Shown: positions 35,824-44,341, numbered from the stretch's first letter. The stretch: 49,373 nt of DNA from Oscillospiraceae bacterium (GCA_015064485.1 SVSD01000010.1:1-49373); one strand, 5' to 3'. Notes: generated by a model from the sequence alone, not told the origin. Numbers and translations are program-made.

Positions 35824-36555
35824 ATGGAAATGTTCGTGTCTAAAAATAATGCACTTTTTTCCACAGCTATTTCGGGATTTAAAAAATCCGAAGTTGTGGC
35901 TTATATCGACGAAATAAACAGAAAAACAAAAATGGAAAGGGAAGCTGCGGAATATGAAAGAAATTCTTTGCAGCAGGAAAATTCTCTTCTTTCTCAAAAA
36001 AATGACGAGCTCAAAGAGGAAATATCCCGCCTTGAAGAGGAACGGAAAGAGCTTGAAGAATTAAAGGAACGGATTGCAAAAATTTCTGAAGAGCTTGAGA
36101 ACTCAAAAAACGAAAATGCTCTTTTGAAAGATGATGTTTCAACTCAAAGAGATATAATCGGATCATTACAGCAAAAAAACAGCGAACTTTCTTCAAAACT
36201 TGAAACGGTCTCCGAAATGAATTCAAGATATGCTGAAATCGCAAAGCAGTATGAATCCGATAAACTTGAAGCGGGCGGAATTCTTGAAAGATCTAAATCG
36301 CAGGCGGAAAAAATCATTTCCGAAGCGCAGATCGAAGCGTCTTCATTAATCTATAAATCCAAAATTCAGGCGCAGGAAAAAGCTGATGAAATGATAAAAG
36401 AAAGCGAAAAAACCCTTGCTGACAATGTCCGTAAGATCAGGTATTTGCAAAAGCGCAGAAACGAACTCTTGTCGGCGTTTGAGAAAATCAAAGATGCCGC
36501 AGGCGGTTTTTATGATAATGTAGCAAATATGCTTTCAAAGGATACGGAGGAATAA
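35824..36555 (+). CDS. DivIVA-like coiled-coil protein
   Basis: About 243 residues. Starts at 35824 (ATG), 35830 (ATG, better spaced from AAGGA) and 35836 (GTG) are all possible. The first 35 residues (FSTAISGFKKSEVVAYIDEI) match the N-terminal module of DivIVA/GpsB proteins, in which a Phe and Gly/Lys loop binds membrane and a dimeric coiled coil follows. Residues 30-130 and 150-215 are long heptad-rich coiled coils (LQQENSLLSQKNDEL, AEKIISEAQIEA). The likely role is organising cell-pole or septum proteins. It lies five bases ahead of the fumarase-like gene, probably co-transcribed. Confidence 0.75.
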   Translation: MEMFVSKNNALFSTAISGFKKSEVVAYIDEINRKTKMEREAAEYERNSLQQENSLLSQKNDELKEEISRLEEERKELEELKERIAKISEELENSKNENALLKDDVSTQRDIIGSLQQKNSELSSKLETVSEMNSRYAEIAKQYESDKLEAGGILERSKSQAEKIISEAQIEASSLIYKSKIQAQEKADEMIKESEKTLADNVRKIRYLQKRRNELLSAFEKIKDAAGGFYDNVANMLSKDTEE

Positions 36556-36559
36556 CTTC

Positions 36560-37087
36560 GTGGTTTACAATTTAAATGTAGACGAGATTGCATACTATTC
36601 AAAAAAACTTTGCGCAGGAGATGAGGTTTTCCTTTCCGGAATAGTATACACGGCAAGAGATGCCGCTCATAAAAGAATTTTTTCTCTTATTGAATCCGGA
36701 GATCGGTTGCCGTTTGATATAAAGGGCGCTTGTATTTATTATGCGGGACCTACGCCTGCAAGACCCGGTATGCCCATCGGTTCGTGCGGACCTACAACAT
36801 CTTCAAGAATGGATGTATATGCACCTAAACTGCTTGATATGGGACTTGCTGCAATGATAGGCAAGGGAAAGCGTTCTAAAGAAGTTTGCGATGCTATAGT
36901 GCGGAATAATGCGGTTTATTTTTGCTCAATAGGCGGAGCGGGTGCTCTTGCTGCAATGAAAATTACCGATTGCGAGGTTGTTGCATTTGAGGAGCTTGGA
37001 TGTGAATCGGTAAAAAAACTTTCCTTTAAAGATTTTCCTGTTTATGTTGCGATAGACTGTAACGGTAATTCTTTGTTTAATGATTAA
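36560..37087 (+). CDS. Fumarate hydratase beta/C-terminal domain protein (FumA-C/TtdB type)
   Basis: A 175-residue protein starting at a GTG behind GGAGG. It matches the beta domain of class I fumarases/tartrate dehydratases: LCAGDEVFLSGIVYTARDAAHKRI near residues 17-40, the swivel segment YYAGPTPARPGMPIGSCGPTTSSRMD near 57-82, IGKGKRS near 99-105, and YFCSIGGAGALAA near 120-132. It normally pairs with an alpha subunit that carries the 4Fe-4S cluster. No alpha gene is next to it here. Alone it should be inactive as a fumarase, so the partner must be elsewhere or it has another role. A terminator follows at 37101. Confidence 0.9.
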   Translation: MVYNLNVDEIAYYSKKLCAGDEVFLSGIVYTARDAAHKRIFSLIESGDRLPFDIKGACIYYAGPTPARPGMPIGSCGPTTSSRMDVYAPKLLDMGLAAMIGKGKRSKEVCDAIVRNNAVYFCSIGGAGALAAMKITDCEVVAFEELGCESVKKLSFKDFPVYVAIDCNGNSLFND

Positions 37088-37100
37088 AATGCCTTTATAA

Positions 37101-37137
37101 AAACAGAGCTGTTTCATAAATGAAACGGCTCTGTTTT
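37101..37137 (+). terminator. Rho-independent terminator after the fumarase-like gene
   Basis: AACAGAGC-T-GTTTCA, loop TAAA, TGAAAC-G-GCTCTGTT form a 14-bp stem with one internal mismatch, followed by TTTTT. The A-run on the left gives it some function on the other strand. Confidence 0.88.
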
Positions 37138-37285
37138 TGCATTTTTCTGTTTTGAGAAAAAAAGAGCATTTTTGAGTATTTTAGAGAATTTAAGACTAAA
37201 ACGGATATTTTTTTGAATTAATCAAGATTAATTGCGGATAATCACCGTTAAATTTGAATTTTTCGAATTTTTTTCGTAAAAACTA

Positions 37286-37314
37286 TTGACAAAACTGTTT
37301 ATATCTTATATATT
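37286..37314 (+). promoter_or_regulatory. Sigma-A-type promoter and long leader of the potABCD operon
   Basis: TTGACA, exactly 17 bases, TATATT. The transcript would start near 37321 and has an untranslated leader of about 148 bases before the TTG start at 37469. The leader holds a TGCAAA...TTTGCA inverted repeat near 37411-37427 and a 13-codon open frame (37410-37451) with no ribosome site. The rest of the 37138-37285 gap is AT-rich with nothing recognised. Confidence 0.75.
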
Positions 37315-37468
37315 TGTATTGTTAACGGAAAAACACTTTTTATGTCGCTTTTTGTATAAGCTTGCCTTTTACGGAAATCGTCATATTTGGTGTTTTTTCT
37401 GCTTGACTTATGCAAAGCATATTTGCAACTGCAAATTCTGTATATGTTTGATTCACGGAGGTAGAAAT

Positions 37469-38563
37469 TTGGAAAACAGCGTGATTGTTAAGCTCGAAGA
37501 CATCGTCGTAGTATACGATGATGAAATGGTTCTTAAAAAAATAAATCTCGATATTAAGGATAAAGAGTTTATAACTCTTCTCGGGCCTTCCGGTTGCGGT
37601 AAAACAACGACTTTAAGAATAATCGGCGGATTTGCAAAGCCTACATCGGGCAATGTTTTCTTTGACGGTAAATTAATAAACGATATTCCGCCGTATAAAA
37701 GACATGTAAATACTGTTTTTCAGAAATATGCACTTTTTCCGCATTTAAATGTTTTTGAAAATATAGCTTTCGGACTTAAGCTCAAAAAGACTCCCGAAAA
37801 GGAAATAAGAAACAGAGTTCACGAAATGCTTGAACTTGTAAACCTTGAAGGTTATGCGTCAAGAAATGTTGATCTTCTTTCCGGCGGACAGCAGCAGCGT
37901 GTTGCAATTGCCCGCGCTCTTATAAATAAACCCCGTATGCTTTTGCTTGATGAACCTTTAGGCGCTCTTGACCTTCAGCTCAGAAAAGAAATGCAGATAG
38001 AACTTAAAAAAATACAGCAGCAGACCGGTATTACATTTATATATGTTACCCACGATCAGGAAGAAGCTCTCAGTATGTCCGACAGAGTCGTTGTTATGAA
38101 CGGCGGTGTTATAAACCAGATCGGATCTCCCGAAGATATATATAACGAACCGGAAAATGCTTTTGTTGCGAAGTTTATCGGCGAAAGTAATATTATTGAC
38201 GGTATCATGCATGAAGACTATCTTGTTGAATTTGCAGGACAGAAATTTGTATGTGTTGATAAAGGATTCGCAAAGATGGAGCCTATTGAAGTTGTCATCC
38301 GTCCTGAGGATATCCGGATTACAGAACCCGGCGATGATACAATAGACGGAACTGTTGAAAATGTTGTGTTCAAGGGCGTTCATTTTGAGATTTCTGTCGC
38401 AAGTTACGGAAAGACCTGGCTTATACATTCGACTCAGTATACAGCCCCCGGCACCTTTGTCGGTCTTACTTTTACTCCCAATGATATTCATATTATGCAT
38501 AAAAGCAATACAAAGAATGTGATGAAATCGCTTGTGGATGAGGGGGAAGAAAATGAACAATAA
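37469..38563 (+). CDS. potA: Spermidine/putrescine ABC transporter ATP-binding protein
   Basis: A 364-residue protein. The start is a TTG at 37469, six bases after CGGAGGT; the upstream part of the open frame has no ribosome site and contains the promoter. The ABC domain has Walker [17 protein letters not shown] near residues 39-54, the signature [16 protein letters not shown] near 135-150, Walker [13 protein letters not shown] and the His switch [16 protein letters not shown]-terminal TOBE domain follows (about 290-350). The KETL-like substrate class is polyamine, judged from its partners. It powers import by PotBC. Its end overlaps potB by 11 bases. Confidence 0.95.
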   Translation: MENSVIVKLEDIVVVYDDEMVLKKINLDIKDKEFITLLGPSGCGKTTTLRIIGGFAKPTSGNVFFDGKLINDIPPYKRHVNTVFQKYALFPHLNVFENIAFGLKLKKTPEKEIRNRVHEMLELVNLEGYASRNVDLLSGGQQQRVAIARALINKPRMLLLDEPLGALDLQLRKEMQIELKKIQQQTGITFIYVTHDQEEALSMSDRVVVMNGGVINQIGSPEDIYNEPENAFVAKFIGESNIIDGIMHEDYLVEFAGQKFVCVDKGFAKMEPIEVVIRPEDIRITEPGDDTIDGTVENVVFKGVHFEISVASYGKTWLIHSTQYTAPGTFVGLTFTPNDIHIMHKSNTKNVMKSLVDEGEENEQ

Positions 38564-39377
38564 AAAACTCCGCTGGCTTGCGCTTCCTTATCTTACATGG
38601 ATGGTTTTGTTTACCATCATTCCTCTCGCACTTATTGTAGTATTTGCATTTACAACAAGGGACGGAAACTTTACTTTTGATAACATACAACACGCGGCAA
38701 AATATCTGCCGGTCCTTGTAAAGTCTGTTTGGCTTGCAGCTCTTGCAACGGTAATTAGCCTTGTTATTGCATATCCTCTTGCATATATTATGTCAAATAT
38801 GCGCCTTAATTATCAGAACACGATGATGACCCTTGTTATGCTTCCGATGTGGATGAGTTTTCTTTTGAGAACTTATGCGTGGATGAGCATACTTGAAACA
38901 AATTCGGGACTTTTAAATAGCTTTCTTGGTCTTTTTAATCTTGGACCTGTCCATATTATGAATACCCAGGCGGCGGTAGTTCTCGGAATGGTATATAACT
39001 ATATACCTTATATGATATTGCCCCTTTATACGATTATGGTAAAGATAGACAGAAGACTTATCGAAGCGGCACAAGACCTTGGCTGCAATACATACCATGT
39101 ATTCAGAAAGGTAATTATTCCGCTCTCTTTCCCGGGTATCACATCCGGTGTTACGATGACATTTGTTCCCGCTGTAAGTACATTTGTAATATCTCAGATG
39201 CTCGGCGGTGCAAAGAATTATCTTATAGGCGACCTTATTGATCAGAATTTTGTTTCGGGCGGCTATAACCCGCATTACGGTTCTGCAATATCATTGCTTT
39301 TAATGGTTGTTGTTTTCATTTGTATGGGAATATTTAACCAGTTTGATAACGAAGAAATGGAGGAAACATTAAAATGA
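38553..39377 (+). CDS. potB: Spermidine/putrescine ABC transporter permease PotB
   Basis: A 274-residue permease with six membrane segments, starting at the ATG at 38553 behind GAGGGGGA; a start at 38532 would overlap potA more and has no ribosome site. The cytoplasmic EAA loop that contacts PotA is [27 protein letters not shown] (about 165-191, quoted in part: [20 protein letters not shown]). It forms the membrane channel with PotC and overlaps potC by four bases (ATGA). Confidence 0.95.
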   Translation: MNNKKLRWLALPYLTWMVLFTIIPLALIVVFAFTTRDGNFTFDNIQHAAKYLPVLVKSVWLAALATVISLVIAYPLAYIMSNMRLNYQNTMMTLVMLPMWMSFLLRTYAWMSILETNSGLLNSFLGLFNLGPVHIMNTQAAVVLGMVYNYIPYMILPLYTIMVKIDRRLIEAAQDLGCNTYHVFRKVIIPLSFPGITSGVTMTFVPAVSTFVISQMLGGAKNYLIGDLIDQNFVSGGYNPHYGSAISLLLMVVVFICMGIFNQFDNEEMEETLK

Positions 39378-40171
39378 AAAAGTTTTTCTCCGGATGCTAT
39401 GTCGCGCTTGTTCTTTTGTTTATGTATCTTCCCATCTTTGTTCTCATTGCATTTTCGTTTAATGAGGGCAGAGGAAGGGTTTGGAGCGGTTTTTCCTTTA
39501 AGTGGTACGGAGAGCTTTTTCAGGATAAAGCCATACTCGGTGCTTTGGGAAATACCCTTATAATCGCTTTTATTGCCTCTCTATTTGCTACTATTCTCGG
39601 AACTGCAGCGGCAATAGGCATACACAATATGAGAAAGAATACCCGCTCTCTTGTTAAAAATGTAAACTCGCTTCCTTTGATAAGCCCTGAAATAGTTATG
39701 GGTATCTCGCTTATGATACTTTTCTCATCGCTTCATATTACACGCGGATTTTTCACAATGATAATTGCGCATATTACATTTTGTGTTCCTGCGGTAGTTT
39801 TAAGCGTGTTGCCGAAACTCGGTCAGATAAACCGCCATATATACGAGGCGGCGCTTGACCTTGGATGTAACGAAGTACAGGCGTTTTTTAAAGTTATCCT
39901 TCCGGAAATAATGCCCGGTGTAATTTCAGGTTTTCTTATGGCGCTGACTTATTCGATAGATGACTTTGTGATCAGTTATTTCACATCCGGTCCGTCATCG
40001 CAGACATTGCCGCTTATAATTTATACTATTACAAAGAAGCCGATGACTCCCAAGCTTAATGCCCTTTCAACACTTATGTTTGTTGTGGTTCTTGTTATCC
40101 TCTTTGTATCCAATATGAACGGTGATGGAGCTTCTTGCAAAAAATCAAAGAAAAAAGCTAAAAAGGCATAA
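39374..40171 (+). CDS. potC: Spermidine/putrescine ABC transporter permease PotC
   Basis: A 265-residue permease with six membrane segments. The EAA loop is YEAALDLGCNEVQAFFKVIL near residues 157-176, and the conserved SIDDFVISYFTSGP lies near 196-209, typical of PotC. The C-terminus is lysine-rich (KKSKKKAKKA). It is coupled to potB by a 4-base overlap and followed by the potD-like gene. Confidence 0.95.
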   Translation: MKKFFSGCYVALVLLFMYLPIFVLIAFSFNEGRGRVWSGFSFKWYGELFQDKAILGALGNTLIIAFIASLFATILGTAAAIGIHNMRKNTRSLVKNVNSLPLISPEIVMGISLMILFSSLHITRGFFTMIIAHITFCVPAVVLSVLPKLGQINRHIYEAALDLGCNEVQAFFKVILPEIMPGVISGFLMALTYSIDDFVISYFTSGPSSQTLPLIIYTITKKPMTPKLNALSTLMFVVVLVILFVSNMNGDGASCKKSKKKAKKA

Positions 40172-40195
40172 CAGATGATGAAAGGGAACAGACAG

Positions 40196-41482
40196 ATGAA
40201 AAAAATAACAGCACTTTTTCTCACATTTTTAATGCTGTCCTTGCTTCTTTTTACATCCTGCCAGACAGAATTTGAAGAAGTTGAGGACACTTCAGACGCA
40301 TATTTTGATGTTGTGGTTGATGATATCTCATATTATGAAAAATTCAGAGATCAGAAGATTACCCTTAATATATATAACTGGGGTGAGTATATTTCAAACG
40401 GCTCGGAAGGCAGTCTTGATGTAATCGCCGCTTTTGAAAAAATTTCGGGCATCAAGGTTAACTATACCAACTATGCCACAAACGAAGATATGTATGCAAA
40501 ATTCAAAAACGGTGACCAGACTGATGATTTTTGTGTATACGATATAGTTATTCCGTCGGATTATATGATCGACAAGATGATAAACGAGAATATGCTCGAA
40601 AAGATAAATTTCGAAAATATTCCCAATATTAAGTATATTTCCGATGAGTATAGATTTACGGATTTTGACCCCAACGGCGAATATTCCGTTCCGTACACAT
40701 GGGGTACTGTCGGAATTATTTATAACAAAAAGCATGTCGATCCCGAAGACGCAAAGACATGGGATATTTTATGGAATGAAAAATATAAAGGACAAGTTCT
40801 GATGTTTTCGAATTCCAAGGATGCTTTTGCTATTGCACTTTCAAAACTCGGATACTCTATGAACAGCGAAAACCCCGAGGAAATAGAAGAGGCAACTGTG
40901 CTTTTGCGTGAACAGAGAAGTGTTATTCAAACTTATGTAATGGATCAGATCTTTGATAAAATGCAGCTTGAAGAAGCTTATGTTGCACCGTATTATGCCG
41001 GGGACGCCATAACAATGATCGACGGAAACTCAAATCTCGCATTTTCTCACCCGAAGGAAAAGTTTAACCTTTTTATAGATTCGCTTTGTATTCCCAAAGG
41101 TTCGAGAAACAAGGAGGCGGCGGAAGCTTTTATAAATTTCGTATGCGAAACTGAGGTAGCGCTTGCCAACTGCGAATATATTTGCTATTCAACTCCTCAT
41201 TCTAAGGCAAGAGAATTGGTTATGGAATCTATGGAGGATTGGCAAAAAGAAATTTCCTATCCGTCAGCTGAAGTTCTTTCAAACACCGAAAGCTTTATAG
41301 ATCTTTCGCCCGAAACAAACGAAGATCTTGTTCAGCGCTGGAGCGATATTCTTATAGGAATAAACGAGGATTCATGGCAGAGTAAAGCAATTACACCTGT
41401 TGCAATTATTATAGGTCTCGGACTTGTTATTCTTGTTATTCTTATGAAAATAAGACGAAATAAAAAGAGAATGAATTACTAA
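40196..41482 (+). CDS. potD: Spermidine/putrescine-binding lipoprotein PotD with extra C-terminal membrane helix
   Basis: A 428-residue protein starting at the ATG at 40196 behind AAAGGGA. The signal peptide ends in the lipobox LLLFTSC (Cys near 20). The solute-binding fold shows LNIYNWGEYISNGSEG near 57-72, DIVIPSDYMIDKM near 116-128, YSVPYTWGTVGIIYNKK near 163-179, and YAGDAITMIDG near 265-275, all typical of PotD/PotF. It delivers polyamines to PotBC outside the membrane. It is unusual in ending with a membrane segment (PVAIIIGLGLVILVILM, about 401-417) and a basic tail, so it may be anchored at both ends. Confidence 0.93.
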   Translation: MKKITALFLTFLMLSLLLFTSCQTEFEEVEDTSDAYFDVVVDDISYYEKFRDQKITLNIYNWGEYISNGSEGSLDVIAAFEKISGIKVNYTNYATNEDMYAKFKNGDQTDDFCVYDIVIPSDYMIDKMINENMLEKINFENIPNIKYISDEYRFTDFDPNGEYSVPYTWGTVGIIYNKKHVDPEDAKTWDILWNEKYKGQVLMFSNSKDAFAIALSKLGYSMNSENPEEIEEATVLLREQRSVIQTYVMDQIFDKMQLEEAYVAPYYAGDAITMIDGNSNLAFSHPKEKFNLFIDSLCIPKGSRNKEAAEAFINFVCETEVALANCEYICYSTPHSKARELVMESMEDWQKEISYPSAEVLSNTESFIDLSPETNEDLVQRWSDILIGINEDSWQSKAITPVAIIIGLGLVILVILMKIRRNKKRMNY

Positions 41483-41484
41483 AC

Positions 41485-41516
41485 AAAAAATGCTGTAAAT
41501 TTTTACAGCATTTTTT
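41485..41516. terminator. Terminator after potABCD
   Basis: AAAAAATGCTGTAAA, TT, TTTACAGCATTTTTT: a perfect 15-bp palindromic stem, with T-runs on both strands, three bases after the potD stop. Confidence 0.9.
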
Positions 41517-41621
41517 AATCTGTAAAGTTTTCCATGCGTAAAGAGAGGCGGGTTTGCGAATCATACCCGCAGGTATTGTAATAGTTAAATAAAATAATGC
41601 ACAAATAAAAATAGAGAAACA

Positions 41622-41668
41622 ATCCCTCAGTCTTGTTGTGTTTGACAGCTCCCTTTACAAAAGGGAGC
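41622..41668 (+). repeat. REP-like intergenic repeat ending in GCTCCCTTT...AAAGGGAGC
   Basis: ATCCCTCAGTC, a short spacer, GACAGCTCCCTTTACAAAAG, then GGAGC and a T-run. The pattern CCTCAGTC...GACAGCTCCCT with a terminal hairpin (41648-41668) resembles a family of short intergenic repeats that I recall as frequent in gut Clostridia genomes. It also works as a terminator-like structure on the plus strand (TATTTTTT follows). Only one copy is in this window, so its repetitive nature is inferred. Confidence 0.45.
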
Positions 41669-41711
41669 GTATTTTTTGTTGTTCAAAGATGCTTTGCACG
41701 AAAATAAAAAA

Positions 41712-41726
41712 ACACGCCGACGGCGT
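41712..41726 (-). terminator. Short GC-rich terminator for minus-strand transcription
   Basis: CACGCCG-A-CGGCGTG palindrome. On the minus strand it is followed by TTTTTTTATTTT. It is positioned beyond the decayed small gene and the hairpin at 41744-41792. Confidence 0.6.
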
Positions 41727-41743
41727 GAAAAAAGGGATATAAT

Positions 41744-41792
41744 AGATATAACCCTTAACCTGTTTCTTTACACAAGGTTAAGGGTTATATCT
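41744..41792 (-). repeat. Perfect 17-bp inverted repeat just after the decayed gene
   Basis: AGATATAACCCTTAACC (41744-41760) and GGTTAAGGGTTATATCT (41776-41792) are perfect inverted repeats with a 15-base interior. It starts two bases beyond the stop of the decayed minus-strand gene. On the minus strand it is followed by ATTATATCCCTTTTTT, so it is probably that gene's terminator, although it is longer than most. Confidence 0.6.
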
Positions 41793-41794
41793 GT

Positions 41795-42041
41795 TCACTC
41801 TTGATATCTAGCATCTTTTGTGATCCTCACTTTCTTAAAACTACCGGGCATCCTGTCATTACAATTCTTAAAGCGCTTTTGCACTTTATCCTGCAATTTT
41901 TCATTCGCCGGGTGCTTTTTTAAAACCTTAGAGCTTTTTGGTTTTGAAGCATTTGTTTATTTTATATCTGCTGCGTTTAACACCGCCGTGTGATATGCTA
42001 TGCTTCAATTTATTGCTCTTTGGTGTTTTTTACTTTTCCAT
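41795..42041 (-). pseudogene. Decayed small basic-protein gene (nonsense plus frameshift)
   Basis: On the minus strand AAGGAG stands seven bases before an ATG at 42041, and a -10-like TAGAAT lies upstream. Codon 4 is TAA. The same frame continues for about 35 sense codons (KTPKSNKLKHSISHGGVKRS) to a TAA. The next frame then carries on for about 45 codons (KVLKKHPANEKLQDKVQKRF, later RMPGSFKKVRITKDARYQE) to a TGA at 41795, followed at once by a hairpin terminator. The 247-base length is not a multiple of three. Intact start and end signals around a broken, Lys/Arg-rich frame suggest a recently dead gene of about 82 codons. The family is unknown. Confidence 0.45.
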
Positions 42042-42242
42042 TGGCTTTCTCCTTTCTTGTCTATATTCTAACATAGAAATTTATAAAAAACAAGTGTTAA
42101 TATGTACAAAGTTTATAAAATTAAATTGTGTAAATTGTAGAAATGGGTGATAATGCACAATAAAATGTTGACAATCGCTTAAATTAATGATAAAATAATT
42201 ATGTTGTGAGTTAGATAAAAATATATTTTATAACTATTTTCT

Positions 42243-42280
42243 AAAAAAACTCCTGCGGATTATTTATAATACCGCAGGAG
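42243..42280 (-). terminator. Terminator of the amino-sugar operon
   Basis: CTCCTGCGG (42250-42258) and CCGCAGGAG (42272-42280) form a 9-bp stem with a 13-base loop. On the minus strand it is followed by TTTTTTTAG. It lies 14 bases after the ROK kinase stop. Confidence 0.88.
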
Positions 42281-42293
42281 CTTTTGTTGTATT

Positions 42294-43196
42294 TTATTTA
42301 TGTTGATATCCAAGCAGGGCCGCGCCGAAAAGCCCGGCATCATTTTTTAACTTGGAAATGCGGATCTTGCATCTGCCGCTAAAAGTTTTATTAATAAAAG
42401 TCATCAGGATATCGCTGTCATTTGTTATTCCACCCGAAAGAACTATTTCATCAGGATTAAAAATATCAATGTAGTTTTCAATTCCGCAAACAAGAAATCT
42501 TGTATATTGATTTAAAACTTCTTCCGCATCGGAACAGCCTTTTTTGTAGTAATTGAAAACTGTTGTTCCGTCTACGCTTGTGCATTTTCCTTTGAGTTCT
42601 TCCGACATAATGCCGCTGCCGTTTTCTATCTGTTCTTTTGTCATTCTGACAAGTGCAGTAGCGGAAGCGTATTGCTCGAGACAACCAAATTTTCCGCAGC
42701 CGCATTTTTCTCCGTCATTTACAATAACCATATGACCAAGCTCTCCTGCACGGTATTCTGAGCCGACATAAAGTTTTCTGTTAAGTATTATTCCGCCGCC
42801 AACACCTGTACCGAGCGTAAGCATTATGCTGTTTGATACGGATCTGTCGCCGAAAAGATATTCTCCGTAAGCCGCACAGTTAGCATCATTTGAGAGAAAA
42901 ACCTTTTTCCCTGTCTTTTTTTCTATATATTCTTTTACACCGGTGTTTTTAAAAGGTGTGTTGCTTGAACCTGAAATTATTCCGTCTTTGTCATTCACAT
43001 AGCCCGGTGCACATATGCCGATATATTCAAAATTATATTTTTTGGACATCTTGTATGCGATGTTGCAAAGCTGTTCCAGTAAAGCATTTTCACTTGTTTT
43101 TTCTGTCGGCTCTTTTGCTTTTTCTACGATTTGAAGATTTGTATCCACAATTCCGTATTTTATACAAGTTCCGCCTATATCCATTCCGAAATACAT
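42294..43196 (-). CDS. ROK family sugar kinase, probably N-acetylglucosamine or glucose-type
   Basis: A 300-residue protein with N-terminal ATP motif GMDIGGTCIKYGIVD at 4-18, the sugar-binding FLSNDANCAAYGEYLFGD near 99-116, and TLGTGVGGGIILN near 127-139. The ROK zinc site is CGCGKFGCLEQYASATAL near 164-181. There is no helix-turn-helix, so it is an enzyme and not a NagC-type repressor. It is last in an operon after nagB and nagA, which suggests phosphorylation of GlcNAc or a related amino sugar to feed NagA. Glucose is also possible. The gap to nagA is 8 bases. Confidence 0.88.
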   Translation of the reverse strand: MYFGMDIGGTCIKYGIVDTNLQIVEKAKEPTEKTSENALLEQLCNIAYKMSKKYNFEYIGICAPGYVNDKDGIISGSSNTPFKNTGVKEYIEKKTGKKVFLSNDANCAAYGEYLFGDRSVSNSIMLTLGTGVGGGIILNRKLYVGSEYRAGELGHMVIVNDGEKCGCGKFGCLEQYASATALVRMTKEQIENGSGIMSEELKGKCTSVDGTTVFNYYKKGCSDAEEVLNQYTRFLVCGIENYIDIFNPDEIVLSGGITNDSDILMTFINKTFSGRCKIRISKLKNDAGLFGAALLGYQHK

Positions 43197-43204
43197 AAAT
43201 TACC

Positions 43205-44341
43205 TCATTTTTCAAACATTTTGCCTCGGATATAAACATCTTTTATTGAGTAATCGTTATTCAATAAAAGAATATCCGCTCTTTTGCCGACAGAAATGCT
43301 TCCGAATAATGCATCTGTCTTTACTGCTTTACTTGGATTATAAGAGGCCATTTTAAAAGCACTTTCGGGAGAAATTCCCCATCTTATAAGATTTTTTACA
43401 CATTCATATAAAGTTATGGTACTTCCGGCTATTGTGCCGTCTTCAAGATATGCCTTGCCGTCTTTTACAATCACGGGAAGACCTGCAAGCTCATACACTC
43501 CGTCATTCATACCTGCTGCTCGCAATGAATCGCTGATAAGCACCATACGGTTATCTGTGATTAAATTGTACATGAGTTTGACGACGGTTTTTGAAATATG
43601 AAAACCGTCACATATGAATTCGCAGAAAATGTCGCTTTCAAGGGCCGCGCCTATGGCGTTGGGGCTTCTGTGATGCAAGGGGCGCATTCCGTTAAAAGAG
43701 TGCGTAAGAACACTTGCTCCGCAATCAATTGCATTTTTCGCTTCGGTATAATCTGCGTCTGTATGACCTATTGCAACGCTGCACATTTGAGAAACGGTTT
43801 TAATAAAGTCAAATGCACCTTCAAGCTCGGGGGCAAGGCTTATAAGTTTGATGTTTTTATCAGATTTTTCAAATAACCTTCTGAATTCATCAACATCGGG
43901 AAGACGAAGACAACTTTCGTTTTGTGCGCCTTTATATTTCCGGCTGAAATACGGCCCCTCCATATGTATACCGCCGATATTTGCACCGCTTACACCTTTT
44001 TTAATTGCGTAAGATAAATTTTCGACAGCGCTGATTGTGTTTTCTTTGCTGTTTGATTCTATTGTCGGAAAATATGTTGTTGTTCCGCAGGATGCGTAAA
44101 ATTTTGACATTTTATCTGTAGTTTCAAGAGATTTTACTTGAGAACTGTCATATCCAATACATCCGTGAGTATGAATATCAACAAGTCCGGGGACAATAAT
44201 TTTATCGGCAGCATCAATTACAAAATCGTTTTCCGAAAAAAGATTCTCGCCGATTTCGGTTATTATATCACCGGATGTTCTAATATCGAGTTTTTTAAAT
44301 TTGAAATCTTCATTAAGAACTACTGCATTTTTAAACAGCAT
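43205..44341 (-). CDS. nagA: N-acetylglucosamine-6-phosphate deacetylase
   Basis: A 378-residue amidohydrolase. I start it at the ATG at 44341, 12 bases after AAGGAGG and overlapping nagB by 11 bases; an ATG-initiated frame from 44380 would add 13 residues within nagB. It has the metal site VDIHTHGCIGYD near 50-61, GGIHMEGPYFS near 125-135, the histidines in VAIGHTDADYTEA and CDGFHISKTVVKL, and the catalytic Asp in VLISDSLRAAGM. It removes acetate from GlcNAc-6-P, giving GlcN-6-P for NagB. Confidence 0.95.
   Translation of the reverse strand: MLFKNAVVLNEDFKFKKLDIRTSGDIITEIGENLFSENDFVIDAADKIIVPGLVDIHTHGCIGYDSSQVKSLETTDKMSKFYASCGTTTYFPTIESNSKENTISAVENLSYAIKKGVSGANIGGIHMEGPYFSRKYKGAQNESCLRLPDVDEFRRLFEKSDKNIKLISLAPELEGAFDFIKTVSQMCSVAIGHTDADYTEAKNAIDCGASVLTHSFNGMRPLHHRSPNAIGAALESDIFCEFICDGFHISKTVVKLMYNLITDNRMVLISDSLRAAGMNDGVYELAGLPVIVKDGKAYLEDGTIAGSTITLYECVKNLIRWGISPESAFKMASYNPSKAVKTDALFGSISVGKRADILLLNNDYSIKDVYIRGKMFEK

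Larger units (their letters stand above)
41517..41743. other. Intergenic stretch without a gene: hairpins and AT-rich sequence
   Basis: No open frame here has a ribosome site. Hairpins are GCGGGT...ACCCGC at 41548-41570, the REP-like element at 41622-41668 and the terminator at 41712-41726. The rest is AT-rich with nothing recognised. Together with the decayed gene downstream it forms an 800-base gap between potD and the amino-sugar operon. Confidence 0.6.

Noticed and set aside
37410-37451. A 13-codon upstream open frame in the potA leader
   Set aside because: There is no Shine-Dalgarno sequence before its ATG and no conserved-looking peptide; it is noted only as part of the leader.
37958-38560. 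A 200-codon minus-strand frame opposite potA
   Set aside because: Walker A, signature and Walker B motifs on the plus strand show potA is real; the minus frame has no ribosome site or recognisable domain.
41938-42150. A 70-codon plus-strand frame in the potD-nag gap
   Set aside because: It has no ribosome site, and the minus strand carries better start and end signals for a decayed gene in the same place.
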